This document shows positions 1-7,377 of a stretch of DNA of 18,260 bases, piece by piece. Location of the stretch: the NCBI GenBank assembly GCA_040380145.1, contig JBEIJQ010000060.1:1-18260 (forward strand), given 5' to 3'. Within the stretch, counting starts at the first letter, position 1. Each line of letters starts with the position of its first letter. The position numbers and the translations under genes are program-made. The stretch comes from JBEIJQ01 sp040380145. GTDB taxonomy: Bacteria; Bacteroidota; Bacteroidia; Chitinophagales; Saprospiraceae. The notes beneath the pieces were generated by a model. The model was not told the origin of the DNA. It saw nothing but the letters and a program-made list of their open reading frames with translations, and did no database searches.

Positions 1-143
1 ACCATGGTGAAGGATACGCCGTTCACGGTTTCGGTGTAGGTGTTGTTTTGGGCAGACAAGGGAAGCAAGCCCCCTGTGCAGACGGATGCGAAAAGCAAAG
101 CCTGCGAAAAAAATCCCGGTCGAAAAATGTGTTTCTTTTGCAT
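1..143 (-). CDS. SUMF1-domain exported protein, 5' end only (cut by window edge)
   Basis: Reading the minus strand from the ATG at 143 gives 47 codons before the window ends. The product starts with a lysine-containing n-region, a hydrophobic stretch and LSAQ, a likely signal peptidase I site. It continues with NNTYTETVNGVSF, which is almost the same as the mature N-terminus of the next two upstream genes. It is therefore the third member of a tandem family of exported SUMF1-fold proteins; the catalytic or ligand-binding C-terminal part lies outside the window. It is the last visible gene of the minus-strand run, 137 bp downstream of the preceding paralog's stop. No Shine-Dalgarno site is visible. 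Its upstream flank resembles the flank of the next paralog, which supports tandem duplication. Function unknown. Confidence 0.85.
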   Translation of the reverse strand, partial: MQKKHIFRPGFFSQALLFASVCTGGLLPLSAQNNTYTETVNGVSFTM

Positions 144-280
144 GAAATTGAAATAGTTGAAAAAAATGAGATTTGAAAAATTGGATTCGAGCGCTGGCGG
201 AGGCAATAAGCGTACCAGTTTGGGGAGATGAGCACAAATGCCCCCCTTGCTGAACTGCCCATGCCGGACTCTCACTTGTC

Positions 281-1075
281 TCACTGGGAGGCGAGGCGGA
301 GCCCCACGGTGAAAGTGCGGAAATCGGGGGCGTTGCCAATTCGAGAAGATACCCGACAGTTCAGCGAGGCATCGAGAAAACAGCCTCCGCGGTACACCCG
401 GTCAGAGCCCGCAACGGGCCCTTTGGGATTCGTCTGACTGCCCGTTGTGTAATCACCGTACCAATCCGAACACCACTCCCATACATTCCCCGACATATCG
501 TATAAGCCCAGCTCGTTGGCCTTCTTGCCCTTCGCAGCATGCAATTTGAAATCAGGATCATCACACCACGCCACTTCCCCAATCTCATTGCTTCCGCTGT
601 ATTTGTACCCGCGGCTTTTATTGCCTCCTCGGGCAGCATACTCCCACTCAGCCTCCGTAGGCAAGCGATATGTTTTGCCCGTAAGGGTGTTCAGTTTTTT
701 GATAAAATCTTGCGCATCCTCCCAGCTCACCATCTCTACCGGACATTCGTCGCAATCCTTGAAATCGCTCGGATTATTTCCCATAACCGCTCGCCACAAA
801 GCCTGCGTCACCTCTGCCTCACCAATCCTGAAATCCGACAACCCCACTCGGTGCGAAGGACTTTCATCGCTGACACATTCCGCCCCCTGCTCAGCCGTGC
901 AGCCCATCGTAAAGGTACCGCCCTGCACCCGCACCATGGTGAAGGACACGCCGTTCACGGTTTCGGTGTAGGTGTTGTTCTGGGCGAAAAGCGGAATACA
1001 GAAAAACATGCTCGCCAGCGCGACCAACAAGCGGCCATGTGAAAAAGTCATTCGGAAAATGATGGGACTTTTCAT
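281..1075 (-). CDS. Exported SUMF1/FGE-fold protein (formylglycine-generating enzyme family)
   Basis: A 264-residue protein with a signal peptide (about residues 1-31, ending LFAQ) followed by a SUMF1 domain. Family hallmarks are visible: GGTFTMG near residue 55, VTQALWRAVMG, CPVEMVSWEDA, YRLPTEAEWEYAARGG, and LGLYDMSGNVWEWCSDWYG. In true formylglycine-generating enzymes two cysteines in the last domain bind copper and oxidise the sulfatase cysteine. Here the first aligns with D235 and only the second remains (C240). Sulfatase activation is therefore doubtful, and no sulfatase gene lies nearby. Substrate or ligand is unknown. An alternative start is M9 (1051). The gene lies 69 bp downstream of a close paralog and may share its transcript. 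The C-terminal 40 residues differ much more from the paralog than the rest does. Confidence 0.9.
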   Translation of the reverse strand: MKSPIIFRMTFSHGRLLVALASMFFCIPLFAQNNTYTETVNGVSFTMVRVQGGTFTMGCTAEQGAECVSDESPSHRVGLSDFRIGEAEVTQALWRAVMGNNPSDFKDCDECPVEMVSWEDAQDFIKKLNTLTGKTYRLPTEAEWEYAARGGNKSRGYKYSGSNEIGEVAWCDDPDFKLHAAKGKKANELGLYDMSGNVWEWCSDWYGDYTTGSQTNPKGPVAGSDRVYRGGCFLDASLNCRVSSRIGNAPDFRTFTVGLRLASQ

Positions 1076-1144
1076 AAAAATCGATTGGATCGGATGAAAA
1101 ATGGGGTTTGAAAATGGGATTCTGTTTTGGGCGCCTTTAACTGA

Positions 1145-1975
1145 TCACTGGGAAGCAAGGCGAAATCCGAGGTTGTTTCCGCCGCCATCGGCAAAACCGC
1201 CCCCTCGAAAGGTGACCCGACAAACATCACGGTCTCCTCCCCATCCGCCGCCCCTGGCCACGCGGCGAGAGCCGGTCGTGGGTCCCGTTGGATTTGTTTG
1301 GCTCTGGGATGAAAAAGCCCCGTACCAATCCGAACACCACTCCCACACATTGCCCGACATATCGTAAAGGCCCAATTCGTTCGGTTTTTTGTCCTTGACG
1401 GAATGGGAACTGCCCTCCGAATTTTCACTCATCCACGGTACTTTATAGACAAATGGGCTGCCGCTGTATAGGTTGCCCTTTGCTTTCCTCCCGCCGCGCG
1501 ATGCAAATTCCCACTCCGCTTCGGTCGGCAGACGGTACGATTTGCCCGTCTTTGCGTTCAGTTCTTGGATAAAACGCTGGACTTCGATCCAGGTAACATT
1601 GTCGATCGGACAAGCGGGACAGGTTGATTCCTGCCACGGGATTGCCCCCATCAAAGCCCACCACAAAGCCCGCGTCACCTCTGTCTCCCCGATCCGGTAA
1701 TCCGATAAGGTCACCTCATGGGCCGGCCTTTCATCATCTTCACAATGTCCGGTTTGGTCCCGCGTACAACCCATCGTAAATGTTCCACCATGAACCTGCA
1801 CCATGGTGAAAGACACGCCGTTCACGGTTTCGGTAAAGGTGTTGTCTTGGGCACACAAATTACAGGCGAGTGCAAAGCTCCAGAACGCCAAGATGTTATG
1901 GGCTCGAAAAAAAGTCGGGGAATCGTGCACGGCTATGGAATTTTCGCAAAAAAATCCGCTCATTCTAAAAACCAT
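1145..1975 (-). CDS. Exported SUMF1/FGE-fold protein, second complete paralog
   Basis: A 276-residue protein with an N-terminal export signal (hydrophobic ILAFWSFALA, likely cut after LCA before QDN) and a SUMF1 domain: GGTFTMG, VTRALWWALMG, CPIDNVTWIEV, YRLPTEAEWEFASRGG, LGLYDMSGNVWEWCSDWYG and the final LGFRLASQ. The ATG at 1975 is preceded by AAAGGAG (1984-1990) at 8-nt spacing, unusual for this window, which favours this start over a GTG at 1930 that would give a shorter signal peptide. The first catalytic cysteine of formylglycine-generating enzymes aligns with G247; the second is kept as C252. The C-terminal 40 residues are glycine-rich (GGGWGGDRD, then GGGFADGGGNN). It lies 64 bp downstream of the desaturase-like gene. 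The family assignment is secure; the biochemical role is unknown. Confidence 0.9.
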   Translation of the reverse strand: MVFRMSGFFCENSIAVHDSPTFFRAHNILAFWSFALACNLCAQDNTFTETVNGVSFTMVQVHGGTFTMGCTRDQTGHCEDDERPAHEVTLSDYRIGETEVTRALWWALMGAIPWQESTCPACPIDNVTWIEVQRFIQELNAKTGKSYRLPTEAEWEFASRGGRKAKGNLYSGSPFVYKVPWMSENSEGSSHSVKDKKPNELGLYDMSGNVWEWCSDWYGAFSSQSQTNPTGPTTGSRRVARGGGWGGDRDVCRVTFRGGGFADGGGNNLGFRLASQ

Positions 1976-1983
1976 GCCAATAT

Positions 1984-1990
1984 CTCCTTT
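1984..1990 (-). promoter_or_regulatory. Shine-Dalgarno site for the SUMF1 gene at 1975
   Basis: The minus strand reads AAAGGAG, then 8 nt, then ATG. Most other genes here have A/T-rich leaders without such a site, as is common in Bacteroidota, so this one helps to fix the start codon. Confidence 0.55.
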
Positions 1991-2039
1991 TTTTCAAAAA
2001 AAATCCCCCCAAAAACCTGTCAACTGAAAATCCTTCGCC

Positions 2040-2741
2040 TCACCCTTTCTCCTCTGCGTGGTCGTAGGTACCGAAAATCTTGTCCCACAACGTGAAAGTG
2101 GAGGAATAGTTGGCCGTCACTTTGGAGTGGTGAAAATCGTGGTGCTCCACGGTTCCGTAAAAGGGAATGTACTGTGCGATCAACGAGCGGGTACCGCTGT
2201 GGATGTCCACCTCGTGGAGGTTGCGGAAGGCCACGTAGATCCAGAACGAGAGGGCGTTCACGGGGGAAAAAAGGCTGATCACCAACAAACCGAACACGAT
2301 CCCAATGGTGCCCAACATCCATTCCAGGGGGTGCACATAGATGAATTCCAACGGGAAAGGCTGGGTGGCCTGGTGGTGGATGCGGTGTATTTTTTTGTAC
2401 AAAAAAGGCACCCGGTGCAGGGCGGAATGATAAAAGTAAAAGTACAGGTCGTCCAAGACCATGAGGCCGAGCACCTGCGCGGGCACCAGCCACCAATGGG
2501 CGGGGGCCGACTGATCAAAGAGCCCCTGACCGAAGTACAGCCCCACGCCCGATAGCAGAAACATCAGGGCGATGTTGAGGCCGATCAAGGGCAAACGCTC
2601 CCAAAAATGGCCGGGCTTGTGGCGGCGCGTTTGGATCGAGAGCGGCTTGAGCCAATCGGTGTACAGAACGAGGTAGGTATAGATCCCACCGATCAGGATC
2701 GAAAAAAAGGAAATGGCGAGAGAGATGGCGATGAACTGCAT
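2040..2741 (-). CDS. Fatty acid hydroxylase / sterol desaturase family membrane enzyme
   Basis: A 233-residue integral membrane protein with the histidine clusters that bind the di-iron centre of this superfamily: HSALH (H105, H109), HRIHH (H119, H122, H123) and HDFHH (H201, H204, H205). Several hydrophobic segments surround them (about residues 3-27, 52-72, 85-103, 143-170). Members hydroxylate or desaturate lipids using O2 on the cytoplasmic membrane face; the substrate here cannot be read from sequence. Hydroxylation of fatty acids, sphingolipid-like lipids or carotenoids are candidates. It starts 27 bp downstream of the FkbM methyltransferase stop, so co-transcription is likely. Confidence 0.9.
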   Translation of the reverse strand: MQFIAISLAISFFSILIGGIYTYLVLYTDWLKPLSIQTRRHKPGHFWERLPLIGLNIALMFLLSGVGLYFGQGLFDQSAPAHWWLVPAQVLGLMVLDDLYFYFYHSALHRVPFLYKKIHRIHHQATQPFPLEFIYVHPLEWMLGTIGIVFGLLVISLFSPVNALSFWIYVAFRNLHEVDIHSGTRSLIAQYIPFYGTVEHHDFHHSKVTANYSSTFTLWDKIFGTYDHAEEKG

Positions 2742-2768
2742 AAGGCACTGGTCTGAAATGAAAAAACC

Positions 2769-3569
2769 TCAACGGGTAGCGTACACATTGTAGATACGGG
2801 AATCCCGCATGGCGTCTTCTTCCTCGGCGACGACCTGCGGAAAACCTGCGTGGTCGCGCAGCAGAGCCACGACCTTTTCCAAGCGGCCGTCGTGGTCGAA
2901 CACTTCGGCAACCACTTGCCGGACAGCGGGCCACTGTTCCGGAGCGACTCCTTTGAGCACATCGAGTTCGGCTCCTTCGCAATCCACCTTCAACAGGTCG
3001 ATGCGTTGGACGCCCTCTTGGCGCAGCACGTCCGCAAGGGTCACGATGGGCGCTTCCACCTGCACGCTTTGGGCCTGCATGCGCTTGGCGAACCATTTGG
3101 CCATGAAGGCGGGCAGGTAGCGGGCGAACCACAGTTCGTCGGGCAGGCTGCGGATCTGGCTGAGCGTGGCTTTTTCGAGGGCGCCGGGGTTGTTGTCCCA
3201 CATTTCGGGGTGGGCGGTCGAAAGGGCCGGAGCGTTGGGGTAGTAGCGGAAAGAGAGCTTGCCGGGCTCTTGGCCGACCCCTGCGCGGAAAGCACGGAAA
3301 CGGCCCTTGCCGAATTTGTTCGCATTGGCCTCGCATACCTCAAAAATGGCCGGTACGGGCTCAAAAGCATACACGCGGACATTTGGGAACTGCTGGCAGG
3401 CACGCACGCCGAAAACACCGATGTTGGCCCCGACGTCGAAGACTGTATCGCCGTCCCGCAGCGCAATGCCGTGCTTGAAATAACCTTTTACGTGGCTGTC
3501 CAAAACCTTGGCCTCGAAAGAGCGCAGACAAAAGACTTCGGTGCCGTCTTGAAGAGAAGTGCTTTGCAT
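2769..3569 (-). CDS. FkbM family SAM-dependent methyltransferase
   Basis: A 266-residue Rossmann-fold methyltransferase. The SAM-binding motif I is VFDVGANIGVFG (D45-G51 core), followed by the acidic EP (E70-P71) after the second strand, and the FkbM signature IDLLKVDCEGAELDVLKG (residues 190-207), which distinguishes this family. FkbM enzymes O-methylate sugars, polyketides or other small molecules; the acceptor is not predictable. There is no signal peptide, so it is cytoplasmic. It starts 34 bp after the superoxide dismutase stop and ends 27 bp before the desaturase-like gene. The pairing with a membrane hydroxylase suggests joint modification of a lipid or glycan, which is inference only. 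Confidence 0.9.
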   Translation of the reverse strand: MQSTSLQDGTEVFCLRSFEAKVLDSHVKGYFKHGIALRDGDTVFDVGANIGVFGVRACQQFPNVRVYAFEPVPAIFEVCEANANKFGKGRFRAFRAGVGQEPGKLSFRYYPNAPALSTAHPEMWDNNPGALEKATLSQIRSLPDELWFARYLPAFMAKWFAKRMQAQSVQVEAPIVTLADVLRQEGVQRIDLLKVDCEGAELDVLKGVAPEQWPAVRQVVAEVFDHDGRLEKVVALLRDHAGFPQVVAEEEDAMRDSRIYNVYATR

Positions 3570-3603
3570 GGAGAAAAAACTGGTGGGTGTGCGGAGTAGA
3601 GTT

Positions 3604-4617
3604 TCAATGAAAACAAAGCCCTTGGATCTCGTGGAAAACGTCGTGGAGCTTGGTGATCTTCTCCTTGACCGTTTCGTCCTTGGCCTTTTTGCCGATGAGT
3701 TTTTCGAGTTCGGCGGAGCCGCTCACGAGGCGGCCAATCGCGTCGCGGATCGAGGCGTTGTCGAAAGAGGCGGGGATTTTGCCGGCTTGGAGCAACAATG
3801 CCTTGGCGTGCATTTCACCGATACGGGCGCGGATGGGTTGAAGGTCGCCCTCCTCGGCGGGGTGGAAAGTTTGGGCCATCACCTGGTGGAAATCCTTCAG
3901 TTCGGCCCAAGCATCCAGCTCGATCATTCGGAGCAGGGGGTCGTTGAGGGCGATCTCGTAGTTTTTGGCCACCTCTTCCCAGTTGATCACGTTCCAAACG
4001 GCGGAAAGGTAATCGCCGCGCTTGTTTTGATACTTGAGGTAGTAGGCGTGCTCCCAGACATCGATGCCCAAAATGGGGATGCCGCGCTCTTTGGAAACGT
4101 CCATGATCGGGTTGTCCTGGTTGGGCGAAGAGCAAACGGCCAGTTTTTTGTCGGTCGTCAGGTACAGCCAGGCCCAGCCAGAACCGAAGCGGGAAAGGCC
4201 CGCTTGGGACATGGTCTTTTTCAGGCTGTCCAACGAGCCGAAAGTGGCCGTGAGCGCTTGTCCGAACTTGCCGGAGGGATCCAAGGGGCGTCCGCCGGGG
4301 GCCAGCACCCGCCAGAAGTGGGTATGGTTGTAGTGTCCGCCGGCGTTGTTGCGCACGGCGTCGCCGGCGCGGCCCGCCCGCAGGAGCAAGTCGGTTAGGG
4401 CCAATTTCTCGTATTTGTGCCCCGTGAGGGCCTTGTTCAGGTTGTTGACGTAGGCCTGATGGTGCTTTCCATGGTGGATTTCCATGGTCTGGGCGTCCAC
4501 GTGCGGTTCGAGCGCCTTGAAGGCATAGCCCAGTTCAGGCAGCGAAAAGGGAGCCTGGGCGCGGAGCACGAGCGCGAACGCGAGGAAAAGTCCCGTCAGC
4601 CACTGATTTTTAGTCAT
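3604..4617 (-). CDS. Exported Mn/Fe superoxide dismutase with C-terminal helical extension
   Basis: A 337-residue protein: signal peptide (about 1-22, ending LRAQA), then a complete Mn/Fe superoxide dismutase domain (about 24-220) that converts superoxide to O2 and H2O2. Metal ligands are visible as H48 (MEIHHGKHH), H98 (YNHTHFW), D186 and H190 (DVWEHAYY). The NQDNP and DVWEHAYYLKYQN context resembles Mn-type enzymes. A further 115 residues (about 222-337) look all-helical, with FHPAEEGDLQPIR and LHDVFHEIQGLC; ordinary enzymes of this family stop near 200-210 residues. The ATG at 4617 is preferred over 4656: a minus-7 box at 4666-4673 would leave almost no leader for the upstream ATG, and the signal peptide starts naturally at MTKNQW. 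It heads the minus-strand run. Confidence 0.92.
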   Translation of the reverse strand: MTKNQWLTGLFLAFALVLRAQAPFSLPELGYAFKALEPHVDAQTMEIHHGKHHQAYVNNLNKALTGHKYEKLALTDLLLRAGRAGDAVRNNAGGHYNHTHFWRVLAPGGRPLDPSGKFGQALTATFGSLDSLKKTMSQAGLSRFGSGWAWLYLTTDKKLAVCSSPNQDNPIMDVSKERGIPILGIDVWEHAYYLKYQNKRGDYLSAVWNVINWEEVAKNYEIALNDPLLRMIELDAWAELKDFHQVMAQTFHPAEEGDLQPIRARIGEMHAKALLLQAGKIPASFDNASIRDAIGRLVSGSAELEKLIGKKAKDETVKEKITKLHDVFHEIQGLCFH

Positions 4618-4665
4618 TTCTGAAAAAAATTTTTTCGGTAAAAAAAACAGGTGCATCTGTCTTCA

Positions 4666-4673
4666 CAAAGGTA
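4666..4673 (-). promoter_or_regulatory. Minus-7 promoter box for the superoxide dismutase gene
   Basis: The minus strand reads TACCTTTG, an exact match to the Bacteroidota TAnnTTTG element, in the 65-bp gap after the ATPase stop. No good TTTG box is seen at the expected distance upstream. Transcription would begin near 4660, giving a leader of roughly 43 nt to the ATG at 4617. Confidence 0.6.
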
Positions 4674-4682
4674 CACAAAAGC

Positions 4683-7265
4683 TCAACGTTTGACCCATTT
4701 TTCGCATTCAACGGCATGAAACAGAATGGCCGCGACGGCCACGCACACGGACAGTTCGATCAGCGACAGCGGAGATGTGTTGAAAAGCGGGTTCAAAAAC
4801 GGCACATATACGACGGCCAGTTGCAGCAACAGGGTGGCCGATACAGAAGCCAGCAGAAACGGATTCGAAAAAAAACCCACTTGAAAAACGAAGGATCTTT
4901 CGCTGCGGACGGCCAGGGCGTGGGCCATTTGCAGAAACGAAAGCGAGGTGAAGACCATGGTCTGCCAGTGTTCGCGGCCGGTGCCCAGCGCCCAGGCCTG
5001 TATCCCGAGGGTCAGCCCGGCCATCAGCAGGCCGACCCAGAGGATATGGAAACCGAGGCCTTGGGAAAAGAGACTTTCTCGGGGCGGGCGGGGCGGACGT
5101 CGCATCAAGTCCTTTTCGGGCGTTTCGTTGGCGAGGGCGATGCCGGGCAGCCCGTCGGTGACCAGATTGATCCAGAGGATCTGGATCGGCAGCAGGGGCA
5201 TCGGCATGCCGACCAGCGGAGCCAACAAGATGATCCACACCTCGGCACTGTTGCAGGTGAGGATGTAGCGCACGAATTTTCGGATGTTGTCGTAGATCCG
5301 CCGGCCTTCTTCGACGGCCTTCACGATGGTGGCGAAATCGTCGTCGAGGAGCACCATTTCGGCTGCTTCCTTGCTCACATCGGTACCGTTGATGCCCATC
5401 GCCACGCCGATATCGGCGGCTTTCAGCGAGGGCGCGTCGTTGACCCCGTCGCCGGTCATGGCCACGAAATGCCCTTTTGCCTGCAAGGCCCGCACGATGC
5501 GCAGTTTTTGTTCGGGCGAAACGCGGGCGTACACCGCCGTGTTTTCCACTTGGGCGGCGAAAGCGGCCTTGTCCAAACGGTCTAATTGTGCGCCGGACAG
5601 CACCTGTTCGCTGCCGGTAAGTATGCCGATGTCCGCGGCGATGGCGCAAGCCGTGGCGGGGTGGTCGCCGGTGATCATCACGGGACGGATACCGGCCGTC
5701 CGGCATTGTCCGATCGCCGGGCCGACCTTTTCGCGGGGCGGATCCATCAGACCCACGAGGCCGGCCCAGCGGAACTCCTTTTCCAGTTCATCGGAGACCA
5801 TGTGGCCGGGCAGTGCGTCGAGCAGGCGGTAGCCGAAGGCCAGCACGCGCAGCCCTTCGGCGGCCCATTGGCGGGCCGTCCGGTCGAGTTCGGCGGCCTC
5901 CTCGCCGGATTCCAGCAGGGCAGCGATGGCCTCCGGAGCGCCTTTGCCGAGCAGCAGGATGCGGTCGCCGAACTGGTGGACGGTGGTCATGCAGCGCCGG
6001 TCGGCATCGAAGGGGAGTTCGGACAGGCGCGGAAAGCAATCCACGAGGTGGCGGTAGGTGTCCTCCCCTATTTCAGCCAAAACGCCTTTCACGATGGCCG
6101 CCTCGGTGGGTTCCCCCCGAAAAGAGCCTTTGTCGAGCTCCACGTCGTGGTTGAGGGCCATGGCCAAGTGAAGGGGCAGGTGGTCGAGATCCCAGTAGGG
6201 CGAGCGATGGACATGCAGCCGGGCCGCCCGCATCTCGTTGAGGGTGAGGGTCCCGGTTTTATCGGTGCAGATGAACGACACGGAACCGAGGGTTTCCACG
6301 GCGGGCAAGTGGCGCACCAGCGCCTTTTGGCTGGCCATGCGGGCGGCGCCCATAGCGAGACCGACCGTCAGCAGGGCGGGCAGGGATTCCGGGATGGCGG
6401 CCACGGAAAGGCCGATCGCCGTCAATAACATCTGCACAGGTTCTTCTCCACGCAGCCATCCGGCCAGAAAAACGATGGCACTGACCAACAGGATCAGGTA
6501 GGTGAGTTTTCGGCCAAAGGCCGCCATCCGTTTTTTCAGGGGCGTATCGGTCGTTTCGGTGCCGAGGAGGTCCGCGATTTTTCCCAGTTCGGTGCGCGTT
6601 CCAGTGGCTACCACCACGGCGCGGGCGCGTCCGTTCGCTACGAGGGTTCCTTTGTAAGCCATGTTCAGCCGGTCTCCGAGCGGCGAGTCCGAATCTGCAA
6701 GGGCCTCCGTGCGTTTGTCCACTGGCACGGACTCGCCGGTGAGCGCCGACTCGTCCACCTTCAGGGCATGTGCATCGAACAGGCGCATGTCGGCCGGCAC
6801 CGCGTTGCCGGCCTCGAGCTGGACTACGTCGCCGGGCACGAGCTCGGAGGCGTCCAAGACCGTCGAGGCGCCATCGCGGAAAACCGTTGCCTTGGCGGTG
6901 CCCATTTTTTTCAGGGCGTCCAGCGCCTTTTCGGCCCGATAGGTCTGTACGAATCCGATAACGGCGTTGAGCAGCACTATCGCGGCGATCACAAAGGCAT
7001 CGACCACATCGCCCAAGGCGGCCGACACGACCGCGGCCGCCAAGAGGATCAGGATCATCACATCCCTGAACTGGTCCAAAAAAAGAAGCCACGGCGAGCG
7101 CTTGGATGGTACCGGCAGTTCGTTGGGGCCGTACAAGGCCGTTCGGGCCTCCACCTCCGCCGCTGCCAATCCGCCCGGGGCAGAGGCCAGTGCCCGAAAT
7201 ACTTCCGGAGCGGACATGGTATGGTAACGAGTCTCCTTCAAGCGAATGGCTGGCTTTTGTTTCAA
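4683..7265 (-). CDS. P-type cation-transporting ATPase, Ca2+ type (P2A)
   Basis: An 860-residue P-type ATPase that uses ATP to move cations, most likely Ca2+, out across the inner membrane. Domain order is canonical: N-terminal cation ATPase domain (GPNELP at 46-51), M1-M2, actuator domain with TGES (176-179), M4 with PESLP (292-296), phosphorylation site DKTGT (D335), nucleotide domain with KGAPE, hinge TGDGVNDAP (604-612), then M5-M10. Residues matching SERCA calcium ligands are present: the M4 glutamate (E293), N672 and E675 in M5, and T703-D704 in M6. The codon at 7265 is TTG; other starts are TTG at 7241 and ATG at 7217. The promoter-like box at 7279-7286 would leave only about 8 nt before 7265, so a start at 7241 or 7217 is quite possible; family homology (YHTMSAPEVF) reaches slightly upstream of 7217. 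Confidence 0.93.
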   Translation of the reverse strand: MKQKPAIRLKETRYHTMSAPEVFRALASAPGGLAAAEVEARTALYGPNELPVPSKRSPWLLFLDQFRDVMILILLAAAVVSAALGDVVDAFVIAAIVLLNAVIGFVQTYRAEKALDALKKMGTAKATVFRDGASTVLDASELVPGDVVQLEAGNAVPADMRLFDAHALKVDESALTGESVPVDKRTEALADSDSPLGDRLNMAYKGTLVANGRARAVVVATGTRTELGKIADLLGTETTDTPLKKRMAAFGRKLTYLILLVSAIVFLAGWLRGEEPVQMLLTAIGLSVAAIPESLPALLTVGLAMGAARMASQKALVRHLPAVETLGSVSFICTDKTGTLTLNEMRAARLHVHRSPYWDLDHLPLHLAMALNHDVELDKGSFRGEPTEAAIVKGVLAEIGEDTYRHLVDCFPRLSELPFDADRRCMTTVHQFGDRILLLGKGAPEAIAALLESGEEAAELDRTARQWAAEGLRVLAFGYRLLDALPGHMVSDELEKEFRWAGLVGLMDPPREKVGPAIGQCRTAGIRPVMITGDHPATACAIAADIGILTGSEQVLSGAQLDRLDKAAFAAQVENTAVYARVSPEQKLRIVRALQAKGHFVAMTGDGVNDAPSLKAADIGVAMGINGTDVSKEAAEMVLLDDDFATIVKAVEEGRRIYDNIRKFVRYILTCNSAEVWIILLAPLVGMPMPLLPIQILWINLVTDGLPGIALANETPEKDLMRRPPRPPRESLFSQGLGFHILWVGLLMAGLTLGIQAWALGTGREHWQTMVFTSLSFLQMAHALAVRSERSFVFQVGFFSNPFLLASVSATLLLQLAVVYVPFLNPLFNTSPLSLIELSVCVAVAAILFHAVECEKWVKR

Positions 7266-7278
7266 TGGAGCGTTTTCA

Positions 7279-7306
7279 CAAAGTTAATCGCAAAAAGACA
7301 TCCAAA
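7279..7306 (-). promoter_or_regulatory. Candidate promoter for the P-type ATPase
   Basis: The minus strand has TTTG (7303-7306), 16 nt, then TAACTTTG (7279-7286). The second box fits TAnnTTTG exactly; the spacer is a little shorter than the usual 17-21. It lies in the divergent gap between the ATPase and the DUF4190 gene. Confidence 0.5.
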
Positions 7307-7308
7307 CA

Positions 7309-7316
7309 TATTTTTG
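7309..7316 (+). promoter_or_regulatory. Candidate minus-7 box for the DUF4190 gene
   Basis: TATTTTTG fits TAnnTTTG and would give a leader of about 55 nt to the ATG at 7378. An identical TATTTTTG at 7361-7368 would make the transcript nearly leaderless. Neither has a clear TTTG box upstream, so which one is used cannot be decided. Confidence 0.4.
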
Positions 7317-7377
7317 TTATCCAAATGGTCTTCCTGCGTCGGTCCGATGCTTCCCAGGATTATTTTTGTGAAAAAAA

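Larger units (their letters stand above)
1..1852 (-). repeat. Dispersed near-identical blocks of the tandem SUMF1 genes
   Basis: A 53-bp block coding for QNNTYTETVNGVSFTMV occurs at 1-53, 933-985 and 1800-1852. The first two copies differ at only 2 positions. A second block, coding for the DMSGNVWEWCSDWYG region, occurs at 456-517 and 1320-1381 with a handful of mismatches. The non-coding flank at about 161-187 also resembles 1097-1123. Copy spacing is 932 and 867 bp, matching one gene plus its spacer. This is the footprint of tandem gene duplication, possibly kept similar by recombination. Confidence 0.8.

Noticed and set aside
516..1042. Plus-strand open frames of 151 and 167 codons opposite the SUMF1 gene
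   Set aside because: They are antisense shadows of a clear SUMF1 coding sequence; their translations are arginine-, serine- and proline-rich with no recognisable motif.
281..1975. Calling these genes sulfatase-modifying formylglycine-generating enzymes
   Set aside because: The first catalytic cysteine is missing in each, and no sulfatase is present in the window.
4716..6428. Long plus-strand open frames opposite the P-type ATPase
   Set aside because: The minus strand carries every P-type ATPase motif in order; the plus-strand translations show none of any family.
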